DNA from: Actinokineospora spheciospongiae
Lineage (GTDB): Bacteria > Actinomycetota > Actinomycetes > Mycobacteriales > Pseudonocardiaceae
Direction of reading: 5' to 3'
Length of the DNA stretch: 41,588 nucleotides
NCBI RefSeq assembly: GCF_000564855.1
Contig: NZ_AYXG01000130.1
Location: 1 to 41,588 of the forward strand
The translations under genes and the position numbers were made by a program. Below, in pieces: positions 30,906-39,775 of this stretch (positions are counted from its first letter, which is position 1; the number at the start of each line of letters is the position of its first letter). The notes below the pieces were generated by a model. The model worked only from the letters and a program-made list of their open reading frames with translations, did not search any database and was not told where the DNA came from.

Positions 30906-31475
30906 TCAGGTGGTGGTCTGCTCGGCGATGGACACCGCCGTCGAGGTGTCGGTGGTGGCGACGACGGTCACCGTGTCGCCGGTGGCCAGGTCGGACTTGG
31001 TGACCGTGGACTGGGTGGTGCCGGGGCCGCCGCCCATCGCCGCGTAGGTGGTGGTGGCGTCGATCGTGTAGGTCTTGGTGTACCCGTCGGTGCTCTCGGT
31101 GGTGATGGTGGTGTCGGTGATCTCGGTGACGGTGCCGGTCTGCATGGCCTCGGTGACGTGGTTGCCGGAGGAGTCGGTGGTGGTGAACTCGCCGTGCAGG
31201 GCGTCCATCAGGGCGGAGCCGCCGCCGGGTCCGCCACCCGTGCCGCCCGCGCCACCGGGGCCGCCGCCCGGCGCGCCCGCCTGGGCGGAGGTCTCGGCGC
31301 TGCTGCTCGACGCGGCGTAGACGGCCGCGCCGCCACCGCCCGCGATGGCCAGGGCGACCGCGGCGGCGATGACGGCCTTGCGGGTGCGGCTGGCCCGGGG
31401 CTCGGGGGCCTGCGGGGCGGTGGGCGGGGTGTGCTGCTCGGCGGTGGGCGGGGTGTACTGCTCGGTGGTGGTCAT
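30906..31475 (-). CDS. Membrane-anchored secreted protein, Thr-rich beta domain
   Basis: 189 aa from ATG at 31475 with AGGAG. It has a short cytoplasmic Pro/Thr-rich head, one transmembrane segment (about 33-54, AVIAAAVALAIAGGGGAAVYAA), a Gly-rich linker (about 68-87) and a C-terminal Thr/Val-rich region (about 93-189). That region (TGTVTEITDTTITTES, YTIDATTTY, TGDTVTVVAT) has the look of DUF5666-type OB/beta-barrel domains. It probably faces the cell wall. No enzymatic motif. It is a single-gene unit between a pseudogene and a divergent hypothetical gene. Confidence 0.75.
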   Translation of the reverse strand: MTTTEQYTPPTAEQHTPPTAPQAPEPRASRTRKAVIAAAVALAIAGGGGAAVYAASSSSAETSAQAGAPGGGPGGAGGTGGGPGGGSALMDALHGEFTTTDSSGNHVTEAMQTGTVTEITDTTITTESTDGYTKTYTIDATTTYAAMGGGPGTTQSTVTKSDLATGDTVTVVATTDTSTAVSIAEQTTT

Positions 31476-31778
31476 CTCCGGCGCTCCTGACTGGGGTTCT
31501 CTTCGCTGCTGAGAACCACGATCGGCGGTGCCGCTGTGCGTGGTCTGTGCCTGCCGTGGGACCTCCCTGTGGGTTCAGCGCTGTGGGTGCAGGCGCGGAT
31601 CACACCGACCAGTGCGGGTCGAGGACCGGCTACACCAGGTAGGTCCTCGGGCTGAGCAGGGCGGTGGCCTCGGCGACGAGCAGGTACCCGCCGTCGGACG
31701 CGGTCTCCGCGCCAGGGTGTGGCAGGAAAGTGCCAGGTCACCGGTAACGCGGACGTGGCCTGCGGAGATGCACGGTCC
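31476..31778. other. Intergenic region with a possible decayed coding stretch
   Basis: About 300 bp between two divergent genes. On the minus strand around 31630-31720 a frame reads GGYLLVAEATALLSPRTYLV before a stop, which has coding character but no start or family I recognise. It may be the tail of a lost gene. The remainder should contain both promoters. Confidence 0.3.
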
Positions 31779-32609
31779 ATGGCCGAGGAAGAAGTCGACG
31801 GGGAAGTCCTGCGCGGTGGGGTGTTCCGCGACGTCTTCGACGGCCTGGGCTGGAGCCGGTTCGTCCCGCACGCGGCCGTCGAGGTCCTGGGCGTGGTGGT
31901 GCTGCTGGGTGCGCCGACCCGCGACCAGATCGGCAGGCTCGTCGGCCGCACCCCGGACGCGGTGGTGGGCCTGTCCGGGCCCGCCTGGGACGAGTTCGAG
32001 CCGTGGACCGAGCACACCCTGCGCACCGCCCTCGACGGCGCCGCCCCCACCCCCGGCGAGGTCGCCAGGGCCAACGCCGAGGACCGCGCCTGGCTCGACG
32101 GCCTCATCGCCGAGATCGACTCCCACGCCGACGCCCTGGGCGTGTTCCGCCCCCGCACCCTGTCCGACGTCCTGGACTACCTGACCGCCTGCACCGTCCT
32201 CATCGCCACCGGCCGCGACGGGGACACCCGCTACGAGCTGAACCCGTGGGCGATGCTGCCCGCGGAGGTGCTGCCGCTGACCCGGGACCAGGTCGACGAG
32301 GAGGACGCGCTGCGCTGGATCGGCCTGCACCGGCCGGTGGTCCGCAAGCTGATCGACCTGTTCGGGCCGTACGCCGACGCCCCGCTCGACGTCCTGCGCA
32401 CGACGCTGCTGGAGCTGTCGCGGACCTGCGGGGTGGACCTGGAGTCGACCCGGGCCGCGGTGACGATCCTGGCGGACCAACCGGACTTCGAGGTCACCGG
32501 CGACGCGGAGCGGGCGGAGCCGGGCGCGGAATTGGAGATCCGGGTGGACTGGGCGAACTTCCTCGAGTACCGGCTCGACATCGCGGCGGGCACCATCGAC
32601 TCCCCCTGA
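31779..32609 (+). CDS. Hypothetical protein (276 aa)
   Basis: ATG at 31779; an in-frame start 60 bp upstream is possible but its translation (CQVTGNADVACGDARS) looks non-coding. A soluble protein rich in acidic residues, with recurring patterns (GVVVLLGAPTRDQIGRLVGR, PLDVLRTTLLELSRTCGVDL) that suggest winged-helix-like modules. No catalytic or membrane motifs. Codon bias is strong, so it is a real gene. It ends about 300 bp before the convergent poxB-like gene. Confidence 0.7.
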   Translation: MAEEEVDGEVLRGGVFRDVFDGLGWSRFVPHAAVEVLGVVVLLGAPTRDQIGRLVGRTPDAVVGLSGPAWDEFEPWTEHTLRTALDGAAPTPGEVARANAEDRAWLDGLIAEIDSHADALGVFRPRTLSDVLDYLTACTVLIATGRDGDTRYELNPWAMLPAEVLPLTRDQVDEEDALRWIGLHRPVVRKLIDLFGPYADAPLDVLRTTLLELSRTCGVDLESTRAAVTILADQPDFEVTGDAERAEPGAELEIRVDWANFLEYRLDIAAGTIDSP

Positions 32610-32639
32610 CCGCCGCGCGGGTCCGTCAGTCGGCCATGC

Positions 32640-32870
32640 GGTGCGGGACGACGACCCCGCCGTGCGCGGGTGGTCCAGGCGTTCGTGGTCGGTGCGGACG
32701 TACTCGTCGAGGACGGCCACCAGCTTGGCGCCGAGGTCGGCGGCGGCCTCCGGGGACAGGTGCAGGGCGAAGCGGGCGGAGGTGCGGACGGGGCGGGTGT
32801 TGGCGCAGGTGCTCGGCGTGCGGGCGGTGTTCGCCGTGGTGGGGTTGTTCGCGGTGGTGGTGCTCGCGGC
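32640..32870 (-). pseudogene. Possible decayed remnant of a small regulator
   Basis: On the minus strand the frame contains RFALHLSPEAAADLGAKLVAVLDEYVRTD, cut here by a preceding low-complexity Thr/Asn stretch and followed by unrelated sequence. The segment resembles the C-terminal helices of small ArsR/winged-helix proteins (FxLxLxxEEAxELxxxLxxLLDEY). There is no intact start or N-terminal HTH. Weakly supported. Confidence 0.3.
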
Positions 32871-32904
32871 GGTCATGTCCTCCGCGCGGGCGGAGGACAT
32901 GACC
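32871..32904 (-). terminator. Perfect 15-bp hairpin after the poxB-like gene
   Basis: Arms 32871-32885 and 32890-32904, loop GCGG. It begins 6 bp after the stop codon of the thiamine-diphosphate enzyme gene. There is no T-run, but position and perfection suggest a transcription end or 3' stabilising structure. Confidence 0.6.
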
Positions 32905-32910
32905 GGCTGA

Positions 32911-34707
32911 TCAGTCCCGGTCGCGGTCGGGGAGGAATTCCTGGAGCTTGGTCTTGGCTCCCTGGGTGATCAGGTGCAGCGCGGCCGGGTCGCCCTTGAG
33001 GACGGCCTCGGTGACCGAGCGGACCTGCTCGAAGGTGGCGTGCGGCGGGATCGGCGGGACCTCGGGGTCGCAGTGCACGTCGAGGACCATCGGGGAGTCG
33101 GCGGCGAAGGCCTTGTCCCAGGCGGGGCCGAGCTGGTCGGGGTGTTCGACGGTGATGGCGGCGAGGCCGAGGGAGCGGGCGAACCCGGCGTAGTCGACCT
33201 CGGGCAGCGACTGCGATTCCTCGAACTTGGGGGCGCCGCCCATGGCGCGCAGTTCCCAGGTGACCTGGTTGAGGTCGTTGTTGTGGAACACGCACACGAC
33301 CAGCCGCTGGTCGGACCAGCGGTGGCGGTAGCGGGCGATGGTGATCAGCTCGGCCAGGCCGTTCATCTGCATGGCCCCGTCGCCGACCAGGGCGACGACC
33401 GGGCGGTCGGGGTGGGCGAACTTGGCGCCGATGGCGTACGGCACGGCCGGGCCCATGCTGGCCAGGGTGCCCGACAGGGACGCGCGGATGTCGCCGCGGA
33501 TCTTGAGGTGGCGGGCGTACCAGTTGGTGGAGGAGCCGGAGTCGGCGGTGACGATGGCGTCGAGGGGGATGCGGGCGGACAGCTCGGAGACGATCCGCAT
33601 CGGGTTGACCGGTTTGGCCTCCAGCGCGGCCTGGCGGTCCATGGTGTCCCACCACGAGGCGACGTTCCCCTCGATCGTGGTCCGCCAGGACCGGTCGGTC
33701 TTGGGCACCAGCAACGGGATCAGCGAGTCGAGGGTGTGCGCGCTGTCGCCGACGAGGTTGACCTCGGTCGGGTAGCGCAGGCCGATGTGGCGGCCGTCGA
33801 CGTCGATCTGGACCGCGCGGGCCTGGCCGAACTCCGGGAGGAACTGCGAGTACGGGAAGTTCGAGCCGACGATGACCAGGGTGTCGCAGTCGCGCATCAT
33901 CTCGTAGCTCGGGCGGGTGCCGAGCAGGCCGATCGCCCCGGTGACCCAGGGCAGCTCGTCGGACAGGACGTCCTTGCCGAGCAGCGCCTTCGCCACCCCG
34001 GCACCGGTGACCTCCGCCAGCTCGCGCACCTGCTCGGCGGCCCCGCGCGCGCCCTGCCCGATCAGGATGGCGACCTTCGACCCCGCGTTGATCAGCTCCG
34101 CCGCCCGGGCCACGCCCTCGGCGGGGGCCACCGTGGTCGACCACGCCGCGCTCGGCGGGCTCGACGGCACGTGCTTGAACTCGTGCCGCGGCGCGGTGTA
34201 CTCCAGTTCCTGCAGGTCGGCCGGGATGATGACCGCGGTGGGCGACCTGGTGGCCTGGGCGGTGCGGATCGCCCGGTCCAGGGCGTTGGGCAGTTGCTCG
34301 GCGACGTTGACCTCGACCAGGTAGTCCCCGGCGACGTCCTTGAACAGCGCCTGGAGGTCGACCTCCTGCTGGTAGCTGCCGCCCATGGCGCTGCGGCTGG
34401 TCTGCCCGACGATCGCCACGACCGGCACGTGGTCGAGCTTGGCGTCGTAGAGGCCGTTGAGCAGGTGGATCGCCCCGGGGCCGGAGGTGGCCAGGCACAC
34501 GCCCACCGACCCGCTGAACTTCGCGTGGCCGACGGCCGCGAACGCCGCCATCTCCTCGTGCCGCACCTGCACGAACCGGGGCCGGTCGTCGGCCCGGCCG
34601 AACGCCGCGACGATCCCGTTGATGCCGTCACCCGGGTAGGCGAACACCTGGTCCACACCCCACTCGCGCAGGCGGCGCAGCAGGTGGTCGGCGACGGTCT
34701 CGGACAT
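32911..34707 (-). CDS. poxB: Thiamine-diphosphate-dependent pyruvate oxidase/dehydrogenase (PoxB-like)
   Basis: 598 aa from ATG at 34707. Three-domain ThDP fold: N-terminal pyrimidine domain with catalytic Glu (RHEEMAAFAAVGHAK), central FAD-type domain (about 190-330) and C-terminal pyrophosphate domain with the GDG...NN motif (VGDGAMQMNG, FHNNDLNQ). The PoxB/acetolactate-synthase-like group decarboxylates pyruvate; PoxB types pass electrons to quinone and yield acetate. Conserved segments (YPGDGINGI, TSGPGAIHLLNGLYDAK) are those of the PoxB group rather than IlvB. Monocistronic, divergent from the 34865 gene with a 25-bp palindrome between them. Confidence 0.88.
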   Translation of the reverse strand: MSETVADHLLRRLREWGVDQVFAYPGDGINGIVAAFGRADDRPRFVQVRHEEMAAFAAVGHAKFSGSVGVCLATSGPGAIHLLNGLYDAKLDHVPVVAIVGQTSRSAMGGSYQQEVDLQALFKDVAGDYLVEVNVAEQLPNALDRAIRTAQATRSPTAVIIPADLQELEYTAPRHEFKHVPSSPPSAAWSTTVAPAEGVARAAELINAGSKVAILIGQGARGAAEQVRELAEVTGAGVAKALLGKDVLSDELPWVTGAIGLLGTRPSYEMMRDCDTLVIVGSNFPYSQFLPEFGQARAVQIDVDGRHIGLRYPTEVNLVGDSAHTLDSLIPLLVPKTDRSWRTTIEGNVASWWDTMDRQAALEAKPVNPMRIVSELSARIPLDAIVTADSGSSTNWYARHLKIRGDIRASLSGTLASMGPAVPYAIGAKFAHPDRPVVALVGDGAMQMNGLAELITIARYRHRWSDQRLVVCVFHNNDLNQVTWELRAMGGAPKFEESQSLPEVDYAGFARSLGLAAITVEHPDQLGPAWDKAFAADSPMVLDVHCDPEVPPIPPHATFEQVRSVTEAVLKGDPAALHLITQGAKTKLQEFLPDRDRD

Positions 34708-34752
34708 GGGCGCTCCTCGGGCTCGGCTGGGTGGGGGCTACCCCGCGCCGCG

Positions 34753-34777
34753 GCGACCACACCTGCGGTGTGGTCGC
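34753..34777. promoter_or_regulatory. 25-bp palindrome between divergent genes
   Basis: GCGACCACACC (34753-34763), spacer TGC, and its exact reverse complement (34767-34777). It lies in the intergenic gap between poxB (-) and the 34865 gene (+), where either promoter could be controlled. It could be a dimeric regulator operator or an RNA hairpin in one 5' leader. Confidence 0.5.
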
Positions 34778-34864
34778 GACCCGGGCGCGGGCGCGCCGCA
34801 ATTGCGTGGGCCGTACGCCCCAGCCGGGTACGCTTCCCGGCGGATGGCGCCGAGGGAGGTCTGC

Positions 34865-35803
34865 GTGCGTTTCACACGCGATCAGGTGGTGGCGGAGCTG
34901 CGGGCGCTGCGCAAGGGGCGCGGGGTGCAGAAGCCGGACGTGGCCGAGCAGCTCGGCCCGGCGCTGCGGTCCCTGTGCGGCATCTCACCCGCCGACGACC
35001 CGGCGGTGGTCCAGGTGAAGCTGCTGGGCAGGCTGCGCGCCCTGATCGACGAGCTGCCCGAGGACCTGGGGCTGGTCGTCGCCGTGGCGATGGGGCTGCA
35101 CCCGGAGACCCGGCAGAAGTTCCTGCAGGAGCGCACCGAGTGGCTCGCCGCCAGGATGGAGCGCGACCCGCGCACGGTGCGCCGCCGCATCGACGAGGGG
35201 GTGGGGCTGCTGGTGTCGCAGGCCCTGGCCGGGACGGTGGCGCGGCGCGACGACAACCTGGGCTGGTACGTGCGGCGGTTCGAGGCGGTGCTGCGCCACG
35301 ACAAGGCGTCCCCGGAGTGCCTGGAGCTGCGGTGCATCGTCGCCGAGCGGCCGGAGCTGGCCGGGATCGAGCTGTCGTTCACCGTGCCCCCCGCCTCAGA
35401 CGACCCGCCGGAACTGCTGGTGGAGCCGGTGTACGGGGTGACGGTGACCGGGGTCGAGCGGGTCCGGCGCAACCGGTTCACCATCCGGCTGGGGCTGCCC
35501 CGGCCGCTGGCGGTCGGCGAGGAGCACGACTTCGCGGTGATCACCCGGCCCGCCGCGCACCAGCCGATGCGCTCGCACTACGTGTACTTCCCCGAGCGCC
35601 GGTGCGACGAGTTCGACCTGCGGGTGCGGTTCGACCCGGACGCGGTGCCCGCCCGGGTGTGGGGCCTGGCGGAGGCGTTCCCGCGCGACGTGGACGAGAT
35701 CCGGCCCAGCGAGGACATCCTGGTGCCGGACGCGGTCGGTGAGGTGCACGTCGCCTTCGACCACCCGCGCACCGGCCTCGGCTACGGCGCCCAGTGGGCC
35801 TGA
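34865..35803 (+). CDS. Hypothetical protein (312 aa), possible HTH N-terminus
   Basis: GTG at 34865 is preferred over ATG 34844 because GAGGGAGG lies 5 bases before the GTG and inside the longer version. The N-terminal 45 residues (FTRDQVVAELRALRKGRG, VAEQLGPALRSLCGI) are helical and basic, like a degenerate helix-turn-helix; MERDPRTVRRRIDEGV follows as a second candidate helix pair. The C-terminal half (about 130-310) is beta-rich (LELRCIVAERPELAGIELSFTV, VRFDPDAVPARVWGL) without a family I recognise. Probably cytoplasmic. It may regulate the divergent poxB gene through the palindrome between them, but that is only positional inference. Confidence 0.7.
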   Translation: MRFTRDQVVAELRALRKGRGVQKPDVAEQLGPALRSLCGISPADDPAVVQVKLLGRLRALIDELPEDLGLVVAVAMGLHPETRQKFLQERTEWLAARMERDPRTVRRRIDEGVGLLVSQALAGTVARRDDNLGWYVRRFEAVLRHDKASPECLELRCIVAERPELAGIELSFTVPPASDDPPELLVEPVYGVTVTGVERVRRNRFTIRLGLPRPLAVGEEHDFAVITRPAAHQPMRSHYVYFPERRCDEFDLRVRFDPDAVPARVWGLAEAFPRDVDEIRPSEDILVPDAVGEVHVAFDHPRTGLGYGAQWA

Positions 35804-35812
35804 CGGCCCGGG

Positions 35813-36709
35813 TCAGCCCGCGACCAGCCGTTCGAGCCAGTCGGCCTGGGAGGTGTCGACCACCTTGTCGCCCACCGCGAGCGTCGGGGTGCCGAACGCC
35901 TTCTGCCCGTTGCCCGCGTCCTGGAGCAGGTACTCGGTACCGCGGGCCTTCTCGTAGGCGGCGGTGACCTGCTGGTCGTACTTGCCCGCGCGGACGCCGT
36001 CGGCGAAGGCCTGGCCGGTGAGGCCCACGGCCCTGCCCAGCTCGATCAACTGGTCCTTGCTCCAGCCGCGGGCGCCTTCCTCGGGCTGGCTGTCGTAGAG
36101 GCTCTTGTGGAACCGGAGGAACTTGCCCTCGTCGGCGGCCAGCAGCGCGGCGTTGGCCGAGTCGGTGGAGTAGCCCTCCGGGTCGGAGCGGCTGTCGAGC
36201 AGGTTCACCAGGTGGAAGCGGACCTTGAGCACGCCCTCGTCCAGCTTCTGCTCGATGGCCGGGCCGAACCGCGCTTCGAACCCGCCGCAGGCCGGGCAGA
36301 GGAAGTCCTCGTAGACGTCGAGGGTGACCTTCGCGGAGTCCTTGCCCACCAGCACCGCGGCGTCCTCGCGCGTGGTCGGCAACTCCTGGCGCGCGGCGGC
36401 GACCGGGATGGCCGCGTCGGCGGTGGCGTTCTTCCTGTTGTTCGTCCAGATCACCCCGCCGATGACCGCGGCGGCCACGACCACCACGGCGACCACGCCG
36501 AGGATGACCTTGGTGCGGTCGTTCTTCCCGGCGCGCGCCGCCGCCAGCGCGGCCTGGGCACTGCCGGGCTTGGGAACGGGCCTGCCGCCCGCCTTGCCGT
36601 CGCCCGCCTTGCCGTCGCCCGCCCTGGCACCGCTCGTCGCGCCACCGGGCCGGGCACCGCCGCCCTGGTTCCGCTTGCGCTTGCGCGCGTTGCGCTCCGC
36701 TCCGCCCAC
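35813..36709 (-). CDS. Membrane-anchored DsbA-like thiol-disulfide oxidoreductase
   Basis: 298 aa from GTG at 36709 with a perfect GAGGAGG. Basic cytoplasmic head (RNARKRKRNQ) with a 15-bp tandem duplication giving GDGKA twice, a transmembrane helix (about 75-97), then a DsbA-type thioredoxin-fold domain (about 115-298). The active site is CPAC (FLCPACGGF) and the cis-Pro segment is FGTPTLAV. It should introduce or shuffle disulfides in exported proteins. Co-transcribed with, and 10 bp downstream of, a MauE-like membrane protein that could re-oxidise it. This is the pairing used for disulfide formation in many actinobacteria. Confidence 0.92.
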   Translation of the reverse strand: MGGAERNARKRKRNQGGGARPGGATSGARAGDGKAGDGKAGGRPVPKPGSAQAALAAARAGKNDRTKVILGVVAVVVVAAAVIGGVIWTNNRKNATADAAIPVAAARQELPTTREDAAVLVGKDSAKVTLDVYEDFLCPACGGFEARFGPAIEQKLDEGVLKVRFHLVNLLDSRSDPEGYSTDSANAALLAADEGKFLRFHKSLYDSQPEEGARGWSKDQLIELGRAVGLTGQAFADGVRAGKYDQQVTAAYEKARGTEYLLQDAGNGQKAFGTPTLAVGDKVVDTSQADWLERLVAG

Positions 36710-36719
36710 CGGTTCCTCC

Positions 36720-37202
36720 TCACCTCGCGTCCACTGTCGCACGGGCGAACCGGCCGTCGACCGACAGCCCGGTCCGGGGTCGCACCGCCAGCCACCCGGC
36801 CACCAGCAGGAACCCGACGTCGCGGGCGATCTCCTGCGGGTAGCGGGTGTCACCGGCGGCGACCTGCCCGCCGCCGCCGAAGCAGCCGCAGTCGATGCTC
36901 AGCCCGCGCGCCCAGGACTGGGCCACCGCGCCGATGAAGGCCAGCAGCACGACCCCGGACAGCACCGCGGCGGCCCGGGTGCCCAGCCCGAGGAGCAGCA
37001 GCGCGGCCAGTGCCAGCTCGACGAACGGCACCGCCGCCGCGACCGGGCTCACCAGCCCGGCGGGCAGCAGGTCGTAGGCCTGCACGGCGACGAAGGTCTG
37101 GTTGGGATCGCTCACCTTGAGCCACCCCGACACCGCCCACACCGCGGCCAACCCCAACCGCAGCAGCGTGCCGACCCCGTCGAGCACGACAGCCTTGGTC
37201 AC
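36720..37202 (-). CDS. MauE/DoxX-like redox membrane protein
   Basis: 160 aa from GTG at 37202, with four hydrophobic helices (LLRLGLAAVWAVSGWLKV, PVAAAVPFVELALAALLLL, AAVLSGVVLLAFIGAVAQSW and a C-terminal one). Between helices three and four lies LSIDCGCFGGGG, the CxC-type motif of MauE proteins. Those proteins support disulfide formation in methylamine dehydrogenase; homologues in other loci accompany DsbA-like proteins. It is directly upstream of the DsbA-like gene on the same strand, so the two form a thiol-oxidation module. Divergent from hrpB, 82 bp apart. Confidence 0.88.
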   Translation of the reverse strand: MTKAVVLDGVGTLLRLGLAAVWAVSGWLKVSDPNQTFVAVQAYDLLPAGLVSPVAAAVPFVELALAALLLLGLGTRAAAVLSGVVLLAFIGAVAQSWARGLSIDCGCFGGGGQVAAGDTRYPQEIARDVGFLLVAGWLAVRPRTGLSVDGRFARATVDAR

Positions 37203-37284
37203 AGCAGGTGAGGCTACCCGCGCACGCTGAGCGAAACCTGAGAGCCGCGCGCCCCCCGACCACCGGACCTGACAGGCTGGGCAC

Positions 37285-39717
37285 ATGCGGGACCTCCCGG
37301 TGCGAGCCGCCCTCGACGAGATCACCGGCGCCCTCGACGCGCACGGCACGGCGGTGCTCGTCGCCCCGCCCGGCACGGGCAAGACGACGCTGGTGCCGCT
37401 GGCGCTGCCGGGTTCGGTGGTCGTCGCCGAGCCGCGGCGGCTGGCGGCGCGGGCGGCGGCGACGCGGATGGCGGCGCTGCTGGGCGAACCGGTCGGCCGG
37501 ACCGTGGGCTACTCGGTGCGCGGCGACCGGCGGGTGTCGCGGGACACCCGGATCGAGGTCGTGACGTCCGGGCTGCTGGTGCGGCGGTTGCAGCACGACC
37601 CGGAACTGTCCGGTGTGGACACCGTCATGCTGGACGAGGTGCACGAGCGCCACCTGGACGCGGACCTGCTGCTGGCGCTGCTGCTCGACGCGCGCGAGGG
37701 GCTGCGGCCGGACCTACGGCTGCTGGCCACGAGCGCGACGGTCGCCTCGTCGGCGCTGGCGGGGCTGCTGGGCGGGCCGGTGGTGTCGGTGGACGCCGAG
37801 GCGTTCCCGGTCGAGGAGACCCACGTCCCGCCGCTGCGCGGTGAGCGGGTGGAGGCGACGGTGGCGCGGGCCACCCGGGCAGCACTGTCCGCTGTGGAGG
37901 GTGACGTGCTGGTCTTCCTGCCGGGCGTGGGCGAGATCCGCCGGGTGGCGGCGATGCTGTCGGACCACGAGGTCGTGGAGCTGCACGGGCGGTTGCCGCT
38001 GGAGCGGCAGAGCGCGGCGCTGCGGCCCGGGTCGGCGCAGCGGGTGGTGCTGGCGACGGCCGTGGCGGAGTCGAGCCTGACCGTGCCGGGGGTGCGGGCG
38101 GTGGTGGACTCCGGGTTGTCGCGGATGTCGCGGGTGGACCACCGGCGGGGGATGTCCGGGCTGGTGACCGTGCGGGTGTCGGCGGCGGTGGCCACCCAGC
38201 GCGCCGGTCGCGCGGGCCGGGAGGCGCCCGGCCGGGTGTTCCGCTGCTGGCCCGCGCACGAGCAGGCCACGCTGCCGCGGTTCCCGGAGCCGGAGATCCG
38301 CACCGCCGACCTGACCCGGCTGGCGCTGGAGCTGGCGGTGTGGGGGACGCCGGACGGGTCGGCGCTGAGCTGGTGGGACGCCCCGCCCCCGGGTCCGCTG
38401 GCGGCCGGGCGCGAGGTGCTGACCGCGCTGGGCGCGCTGGACGCGTCGGGGGTGACCGAGCGCGGGCGGGCGATGGCGCGGCTGGGCCTGCACCCCCGGT
38501 TGGCGCGGGCGCTGCTGGACGGGTCGCGGGCGGTCGGGTCGCGCACCGCCGCCGAGGTGGTCGCGGTCCTGGACGACGACGGGCTGGTCCCCGGGGCCGA
38601 CCTGGACGCCGGGCTGCGCGCCCTGCGCTCCGGCACGCCGTCCTCCGCCCGGTGGCGCCGCGAGGTCGGGCGCCTGGAATCCGCGCTGACCGGGGACGGA
38701 CCCGGCGGGAGCGGGAGCGAGCACAGGGGCGGGAGCGGGAACGGCGGCGGGAGCCGGGGCGGGAGCGGGCGGCGAGGGGCGGCGGCCCTGGTCACGGCGC
38801 TGGCGCACCCGGAGCGGATCGGGCGGCGGCGGGCCGGGGGCGGGGCGGTGTACCTGCTGGCCAACGGCACGGCGGTGGAGGCGCCGGGGCTGGGCGAACC
38901 GGAGTGGCTGGCCGTGGCGGTGGCCGACCGGGCACCGGGGGCCGCGCAGGGGAAGGTGCGGCTGGCGGCGGCGGCCGACGAGGACCTGGCGGCAGCGGCG
39001 GGCACGGTCACCGAGGAGGACGAGGTCCACTGGGACGGTGACGTCGTGGCCCGGCGGGTGCGGCGGCTGGGCGCGATCGTGCTGCGGGAACGGCCGCTGG
39101 CGAAACCGCCCGCCGAGGCCGTGCGCGCGGCGGTCCTGGCGGGCCTGCGGCGCGGCGGCCTGTCCCTGCTGCGCTTCGACCCCCGCGCGACCGCCCTGCG
39201 GCAGCGGCTGGACCTGCTGCACCGCGTGCTCGGCGAACCGTGGCCCGCGGTCGACGACGACGCGCTGCTCGCCACCGCCGAGCACTGGCTCGGCGGTGCC
39301 CGCTCCCGCGCCGACCTGGCCCGGATCGACGTGACCGCCGCCCTGCGCACCCTGCTCCCGTGGCCCGAGGCGACCCGGCTCGACGAGCTGGTCCCGGAAC
39401 GGCTCACCGTCCCCTCCGGGTCCGCCGTCCGGCTCGACTACAGCGGCGACGGGGTGGCGCTGCCGGTCAAGGTGCAGGAGGTGTTCGGCTGGACCGACAC
39501 CCCCACCCTGGTCGACGGCCGGGTGCCGGTGGTGCTGCACCTGCTCTCCCCCGCGGGCCGCCCGGTCGCGGTCACGGCCGACCTGCGGTCGTTCTGGGAG
39601 ACCGGGTACGCCACAGTGCGCTCCGAGCTGCGCGGCCGCTACCCCAAGCACCGCTGGCCGGAGGACCCGCTGACGGCCCCGCCGACCCGGCACAGCATCC
39701 AGCGCAAACCCCGCTGA
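37285..39717 (+). CDS. hrpB: ATP-dependent RNA helicase HrpB
   Basis: 810 aa DEAH-type helicase. Walker A APPGTGKTT (27-35), motif Ia AEPRRLAARAAA, DEVH box LDEVHERH, motif III LATSATV, motif IV region VLVFLPGVGEIR and motif VI QRAGRAGR. The HA2-like and C-terminal HrpB domains follow (from about 330 to the end, finishing RYPKHRWPEDP). A Gly/Ser-rich insert (about residues 470-500, from repeated GCGGGAGCGGG-type sequence around 38700-38775) separates two parts of the C-terminal region and is unusual. It acts in RNA remodelling; the cellular role is poorly defined. Confidence 0.93.
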   Translation: MRDLPVRAALDEITGALDAHGTAVLVAPPGTGKTTLVPLALPGSVVVAEPRRLAARAAATRMAALLGEPVGRTVGYSVRGDRRVSRDTRIEVVTSGLLVRRLQHDPELSGVDTVMLDEVHERHLDADLLLALLLDAREGLRPDLRLLATSATVASSALAGLLGGPVVSVDAEAFPVEETHVPPLRGERVEATVARATRAALSAVEGDVLVFLPGVGEIRRVAAMLSDHEVVELHGRLPLERQSAALRPGSAQRVVLATAVAESSLTVPGVRAVVDSGLSRMSRVDHRRGMSGLVTVRVSAAVATQRAGRAGREAPGRVFRCWPAHEQATLPRFPEPEIRTADLTRLALELAVWGTPDGSALSWWDAPPPGPLAAGREVLTALGALDASGVTERGRAMARLGLHPRLARALLDGSRAVGSRTAAEVVAVLDDDGLVPGADLDAGLRALRSGTPSSARWRREVGRLESALTGDGPGGSGSEHRGGSGNGGGSRGGSGRRGAAALVTALAHPERIGRRRAGGGAVYLLANGTAVEAPGLGEPEWLAVAVADRAPGAAQGKVRLAAAADEDLAAAAGTVTEEDEVHWDGDVVARRVRRLGAIVLRERPLAKPPAEAVRAAVLAGLRRGGLSLLRFDPRATALRQRLDLLHRVLGEPWPAVDDDALLATAEHWLGGARSRADLARIDVTAALRTLLPWPEATRLDELVPERLTVPSGSAVRLDYSGDGVALPVKVQEVFGWTDTPTLVDGRVPVVLHLLSPAGRPVAVTADLRSFWETGYATVRSELRGRYPKHRWPEDPLTAPPTRHSIQRKPR

Positions 39718-39775
39718 GCGGACCCGACGCCGTGGAACCGGGACAAACGGGCACCCACCCGGGCATCCTGTAGGC

